From assembly GCA_045811525.1 (NCBI GenBank), contig JBJMTV010000011.1, positions 34,660 through 98,659 on the forward strand: a stretch of DNA of 64,000 bases, read 5' to 3'. Position numbers and translations under genes: made by a program. Source of the stretch: VAZQ01 sp045811525. GTDB lineage: Bacteria > Pseudomonadota > Alphaproteobacteria > Rhizobiales > Xanthobacteraceae. How positions within the stretch are numbered: the first letter of the stretch is position 1; every line of letters starts with the position of its first letter. The notes under the pieces are model-generated. The model was not told where the DNA came from and did no database searches. It worked only from the letters and a program-made list of their open reading frames with translations. Shown here in pieces: positions 60,457 to 64,000 of the stretch.

Positions 60457-61239
60457 ATGAGCGAAGAAGAGACCGTCACCTACGAGCTGGAGGGAGAGAT
60501 CGCGCTGGTCGGCCTCAATCGGCCTGACAAGCGCAACTGCTTCAATCCCACGGTGATGAAACAGCTGCGCGCCGCGATCGAGCGGGCCGGCGAGGAGGCC
60601 AAGTGCGGCATCATCTTCGGGCACGGCGACAATTTCTGCGCCGGGCTTGATCTGCGCTGGGCCGCGGAAAGCTGGAAGGCAGGTCGCTCCGAGCGATTGC
60701 CGTTTCCATTTAACCGCAACACGTATTTCGAGGTTATGGCGCGCGGCAACATTCCGTTTATTGCCGCCTTGCACGGGGCAACCCTGGGCGGAGGGCTCGA
60801 AACGGCGGCGGCGGCGCATATCCGCGTCGCCGATGAGACGACCTATTTCGGTCTGCCGGAGGGGACACGCGGCATCTTCATTGGCGGCGGCGGCTCGGTG
60901 CGCGTGGCGCGTCTGGTCGGCTTCCCGCGCATGCAGGACATGATGCTCACCGGCCGGGTGCTCAAGGTTGATGAAGCCGAGCGCTACGGCATCGTGCAGT
61001 ACGCGGTGCCCAAGGGAGAGGCGATGGCCAAGGCGAAGGAGCTCGCGCTCAAGATCTGCAAGAACGCCCCGCTTTCGAACTTCGCCATTACCAACAGCCT
61101 GCCGCGGCTGCAGGACATGTCCTATGACGATGGCCTGTTCTTCGAGCGCATGGTGGCGGAATACACGCGCAGTCCCGAATCGATCACGCGCTTGCACCAG
61201 TTCCTGGATAAGAGCGCGCCGCGCGTGCGTCCGGAATGA
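60457..61239 (+). CDS. Enoyl-CoA hydratase/isomerase (crotonase) family
   Basis: This 260-residue protein belongs to the crotonase fold: IALVGLNRPDKRNCFNPTVM, GHGDNFCAGLDLRWAAESWK, ALHGATLGGGLETAAAAHIR with the oxyanion Gly residues, and FGLPEGTRGIFIGGGGSVRV. It hydrates or rearranges a 2-enoyl-CoA. The RBS AACAGGAG precedes the ATG. In this operon it should act after the two dehydrogenases. Confidence 0.92.
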   Translation: MSEEETVTYELEGEIALVGLNRPDKRNCFNPTVMKQLRAAIERAGEEAKCGIIFGHGDNFCAGLDLRWAAESWKAGRSERLPFPFNRNTYFEVMARGNIPFIAALHGATLGGGLETAAAAHIRVADETTYFGLPEGTRGIFIGGGGSVRVARLVGFPRMQDMMLTGRVLKVDEAERYGIVQYAVPKGEAMAKAKELALKICKNAPLSNFAITNSLPRLQDMSYDDGLFFERMVAEYTRSPESITRLHQFLDKSAPRVRPE

Positions 61240-61353
61240 TCAAGCCGATGAAATCGCGACTTGACCCGCCGGTCTTCCGCCAAGAGGCGTCAAAAACGCG
61301 CGTGAGCGCGCCAGTGGCGCGCGCCCGCAACGACAAAGAGAATGGAGGAAGTC

Positions 61354-62523
61354 ATGGCTTTGCGTGATCACGCGATCGTCGCCTATGCCGAAACCAAGGT
61401 CATGGAAAAGAGCGATCGCGACGTCTTCGTGCTCGGCGGCGAGATGCTGGAGGCGCTCATTGACAAGACCGGCACCGACAAGAATGAGATCGACGGACTC
61501 GTCATGGCGGGCCTCACCGGGACTGGTGCTGCCAATCCATTCTGGGCGCAGACCACCGCCGACGTGCTCGGTCTCGATGTCGGCTTTTGCGAGCAGGTGC
61601 ATACGGGAGGATGCTCCGCTGCCGGCTGCGTAGCGCGTGCTGCCGCAGCCATCGAGTACGGCATGTGCGATGTTGCCTTTCTCCTGTTCGCGGATACTCA
61701 TGTGCTCGAGGACCATACCGATCACAGCCACAGCTACCGGCGCGAATGGACCGATCCGTACGGCCTGATGGGACCGCCGGGCGCCTTCGGCCTGCTCAGC
61801 CGCGCCTACGAATCGAAATACGGGTTGGACTACCGCATGCTCGGCAAGCTTGCGGTGACCCAGCGCAACCATGCGCTGATGAACGAGAATGCCTGCGAGA
61901 AGCTGCGCGTGCCGATCACCATCGACGACTACATGAGCTCACGCATGATCGCTGAGCCGATCCGCCTGCTCGACTGTGTCATGCGTGCCGACGGAGCAGC
62001 AGCCCTCCTCATGATGAGCCGCAAGCGCGCTCGGGAAAAAGGGCTGACCAAGCAGATCATCCCGATCGGCTATGCGGAACGCACCAATTACAAGGGTGGA
62101 GAAAACCGCATCGATGTGACGCGCAGCGGGCACGAGCTGTGTGGAGAGAAGGCGCTCGCCGCCGCCGGGCTCGCCATCAAAGACGTCGCCTCCTTTCATC
62201 CCTACGATGATTTCATCATCGCCATCATGCTGCAGCTCGAGGCGTTCGGCTTTTGCAAGCCGGGGCAAGGCGTGCCGTTCATCCGCGATCACGACTTGTC
62301 GTACAGCGGCGACCTACCGCTCAACACCGGGGGCGGGCAGATTTCTGCGGGACAGGCGGCCTGCTCATCGCACAACCTCATCGAGGGCGTGCGCCAGCTC
62401 ATGGGCGAAGGCGGCAAACGCCAGGTCAAGGATACCCGCAACGCCCTGGTCACGGGCATCGGCTGGATCAACTACGGCCGCAACTGGGGCTCCAGCGCCG
62501 CCCTGGTGCTGGTGCCGGAATAA
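61354..62523 (+). CDS. Thiolase-family (SCP-x type) acyltransferase
   Basis: With the start MALRDHAIVAYAETKVMEKS (61354; GGAGGA four bases ahead; an ATG at 61342 overlaps this site) the protein has 389 residues. The nucleophile is C87 in QVHTGGCSAAGCVARAAAAI. Later blocks are HPYDDFIIAIMLQLEAFGFC and LNTGGGQISAGQAACSSHNL. SCP-x type thiolases act with a DUF35 OB-fold partner, which is encoded next. In pathways for branched or aromatic substrates such pairs can work as retro-aldol or thiolytic enzymes. Confidence 0.9.
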   Translation: MALRDHAIVAYAETKVMEKSDRDVFVLGGEMLEALIDKTGTDKNEIDGLVMAGLTGTGAANPFWAQTTADVLGLDVGFCEQVHTGGCSAAGCVARAAAAIEYGMCDVAFLLFADTHVLEDHTDHSHSYRREWTDPYGLMGPPGAFGLLSRAYESKYGLDYRMLGKLAVTQRNHALMNENACEKLRVPITIDDYMSSRMIAEPIRLLDCVMRADGAAALLMMSRKRAREKGLTKQIIPIGYAERTNYKGGENRIDVTRSGHELCGEKALAAAGLAIKDVASFHPYDDFIIAIMLQLEAFGFCKPGQGVPFIRDHDLSYSGDLPLNTGGGQISAGQAACSSHNLIEGVRQLMGEGGKRQVKDTRNALVTGIGWINYGRNWGSSAALVLVPE

Positions 62524-62534
62524 GCGAGGCAGCC

Positions 62535-62963
62535 ATGAGCAAGTCACTCAACGATACGCTGGGCGTCAAGCGCGCCATCAAGCATTTCGATTTCTCGGAG
62601 CCGTATTGGGAGGGCACGCGACAAAAGAAGCTGCTCATGCAGTATTGCAAGGTGACCGGCAAGTATCAGCACTTCCCGCGCCCGGTGAGCATCTTCACGG
62701 GGCGGCGGCGCGACCTCGAATGGCGCGAGGTCTCAGGCCAGGGCGAGGTGTTCTCCTACACCATCACCCATCGCGGCACGCCGAGCTTCCGCGGCACAGA
62801 GCCCTATGCGGTTGCGAACGTCACGCTCGATGTCGGGGTCAACTTCATTGCTGATCTCATCAACTGCAGTGCCGAGGAGCTCAAGGTCGGCATGAAGGTG
62901 AAGCCATACTGGCACCCGCTCGGGGACGGAACACACCTCCTCATGTTTCAGCCCGACCGATGA
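62535..62963 (+). CDS. DUF35 OB-fold protein, partner of the thiolase
   Basis: This 142-residue protein has an N-terminal zinc-ribbon-like part and an OB fold (DLEWREVSGQGEVFSYTITH; AVANVTLDVGVNFIADLINC; LKVGMKVKPYWHPLGDGTHL). The usual four Cys of the ribbon are missing: the region reads MQYCKVTGKYQHFPRPVSIF, with a single Cys. It probably binds acyl-CoA and assists the thiolase. The next gene overlaps its stop (ATGA). Confidence 0.87.
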   Translation: MSKSLNDTLGVKRAIKHFDFSEPYWEGTRQKKLLMQYCKVTGKYQHFPRPVSIFTGRRRDLEWREVSGQGEVFSYTITHRGTPSFRGTEPYAVANVTLDVGVNFIADLINCSAEELKVGMKVKPYWHPLGDGTHLLMFQPDR

Positions 62964-64000
62964 GCGGACCCGCGGCAGCGCGCGGCCCGCAGGCGGTTGG
63001 CCGCTTTCTGCGGCCACGCTCGATTGCAATCGTGGGTATCTCCACGCGCGCCGGCAGCGCCGGACAAGTGATCCTGCAGTCCCTCAAGCTCAACAACTTT
63101 GAGGGCGAGATCCATCTGGTGGGGCGCACCAGCGAGCCGATCGACGGCCGCCCGGTGCTCAAGAGTGCGGACGAGCTCCCAGAGGGCGTCGATCTCGCGG
63201 TGTTCGCCATGCCGGCGGCGGCGGTACGCGAGGCCGTCCAGGCTTGTGCACGGCGCAAGGTCGGCTCGGCCATGATCTTTGCCGCGGGATTCGCCGAGGT
63301 GGGCGACCAGGCCACGCAGGACGCGGTCACCCATACCGCCCGCACAGCCGGGCTCGCGGTGGTCGGACCGAACTGTCTCGGGATCACCAACAATGTCGAT
63401 GGCATGTGGCTGCACATGCTCTATGCGCGTCCCGCACTGCGCGGGGTCAAAGATGGCATCGCCTTTGTCGGCCAGAGTGGGGGCTTGCTCGGCCATTTCC
63501 AGCGCGCCGCTGACGGCCTCGGCCTACCGCTGAGCTACGTGATCTCCACCGGAAACGAGGCGGGCCTCGAAGGCACAGACTTCCTGGAGTTTCTTGCCGA
63601 GGATCCCTCGACGCGCGTGATCGCGATCTACAGCGAGCAAATCCGCCGCCCCGCACAGTTCCTGGATGCCTGCCGGCGGGCTCGCACAGCCGGCAAGCCG
63701 GTCGTCTTGATGCTCGCTGGACGCAGTGCCAAGGCGCGCAAGTCCGCGCAGTCGCACACCGGCGCGCTCATTGGAGATTGGGCCACCATGCGCACCCAGG
63801 CCGAGAATGCCGGCGCTATCGTGGTGACCACGATGGACGAGATGATGGATCTCACGCAGATCCTGGTGCGCTACCCGGTCCCGCCCAGCAAAGGCCCCGG
63901 TATCCTCACCGCATCCGGCGCCTATGTGGGGCTCACGAACGATTTCGCCGAGGACGTAGGCCTCGAGCTTCCCGACCTGGAAGCGGCAACACTCGCGAAG
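62960..64000 (+). CDS. Acyl-CoA ligase (ADP-forming) / CoA-binding protein, 3' end outside the window
   Basis: The 347 codons present start with a CoA-binding Rossmann domain (RSIAIVGISTRAGSAGQVIL, VFAMPAAAVREAVQAC, VVGPNCLGITNNVDGMW). A succinyl-CoA-ligase-like flavodoxin domain follows (GIAFVGQSGGLLGHFQRAAD; ISTGNEAGLEGTDFLEFLAE; KSAQSHTGALIGDWATMRTQ with the catalytic His). The ATG overlaps the OB-fold gene's stop. The family activates acids to CoA thioesters or runs in reverse; an ATP-grasp domain may follow beyond 64000. It is probably the entry enzyme of the operon. Confidence 0.85.
   Translation, partial: MSGPAAARGPQAVGRFLRPRSIAIVGISTRAGSAGQVILQSLKLNNFEGEIHLVGRTSEPIDGRPVLKSADELPEGVDLAVFAMPAAAVREAVQACARRKVGSAMIFAAGFAEVGDQATQDAVTHTARTAGLAVVGPNCLGITNNVDGMWLHMLYARPALRGVKDGIAFVGQSGGLLGHFQRAADGLGLPLSYVISTGNEAGLEGTDFLEFLAEDPSTRVIAIYSEQIRRPAQFLDACRRARTAGKPVVLMLAGRSAKARKSAQSHTGALIGDWATMRTQAENAGAIVVTTMDEMMDLTQILVRYPVPPSKGPGILTASGAYVGLTNDFAEDVGLELPDLEAATLAK

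Overview
The window looks like chromosomal DNA of a GC-rich alphaproteobacterium of the order Hyphomicrobiales, close to Bradyrhizobium, Rhodopseudomonas or the Xanthobacteraceae. The reasons are the gene families present (DUF2092, DUF3300/DUF2950, DUF3141, many orphan ABC_sub_bind (PF04392) and tripartite tricarboxylate (Bug-type) substrate-binding proteins), a FixK-like Crp/Fnr regulator, and several FNR/FixK-type boxes. No rRNA, tRNA or CRISPR array was recognised.

Region 1, about 1-14.8 kb, is accessory and partly decayed. It holds a cold-shock gene, a frameshifted substrate-binding-protein pseudogene, one nearly intact 1.09 kb insertion sequence with terminal inverted repeats (2053-3145), a truncated DUF4344 peptidase, an IS481-type remnant, stress-type envelope genes (GlsB/YeaQ, YidB), several small secreted or membrane proteins, and a TAXI-type TRAP receptor lying between two remnants of the same insertion sequence. 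It ends with a HlyD-type secretion operon divergent from a DUF2092 operon; each has an FNR-like box containing the string TGACATATATCA or its complement.

Region 2, about 15-24 kb, is signalling and envelope: a stand-alone receiver protein, a histidine kinase whose sensor resembles a PF04392 binding protein, its LuxR-type partner, a FixK-like regulator, a DUF4344 metallopeptidase, the DUF3300(S74-like)/DUF2950 pair, HdeD and LapA.

Region 3, about 24-42 kb, is the most coherent part and reads as a low-oxygen fermentation and survival island. It encodes pyruvate formate-lyase, its activase, an AspT-type exchanger, a FocA formate channel, a SulP/STAS anion transporter, a frameshifted HdeA, then an overlapping operon of PPK2, a two-helix K+ channel, a BASS symporter and a DUF2254 protein, then FabI, a conserved hypothetical, a PHA-synthase-like DUF3141 protein, a phosphotransacetylase and acetate kinase. 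PFL would make acetyl-CoA plus formate, FocA would export formate, and Pta-AckA would convert acetyl-CoA to acetate plus ATP. FNR/FixK-like boxes lie upstream of pflB, sulP and, as a tandem pair, between fabI and the hypothetical gene.

Region 4, about 42-64 kb, is catabolic and uptake oriented. It opens with a badly decayed phage-tail remnant, then has three PF04392 binding proteins, three Bug-type binding proteins with no TctAB membrane partners in view, an MFS carrier, hydantoinase/oxoprolinase A and B subunits, a frameshifted ChrB-like gene, a PucG-like aminotransferase, and an acyl-CoA degradation operon (two acyl-CoA dehydrogenases, enoyl-CoA hydratase, thiolase with its OB-fold partner, and an acyl-CoA ligase that runs off the end of the window).

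Four genes carry apparent single-base frameshifts (1043-2049, 5985-6416, 31957-32263, 54076-54895). From one sequence they cannot be told apart from base-calling errors. All functional names are from reading the translated sequence; no database search was run.
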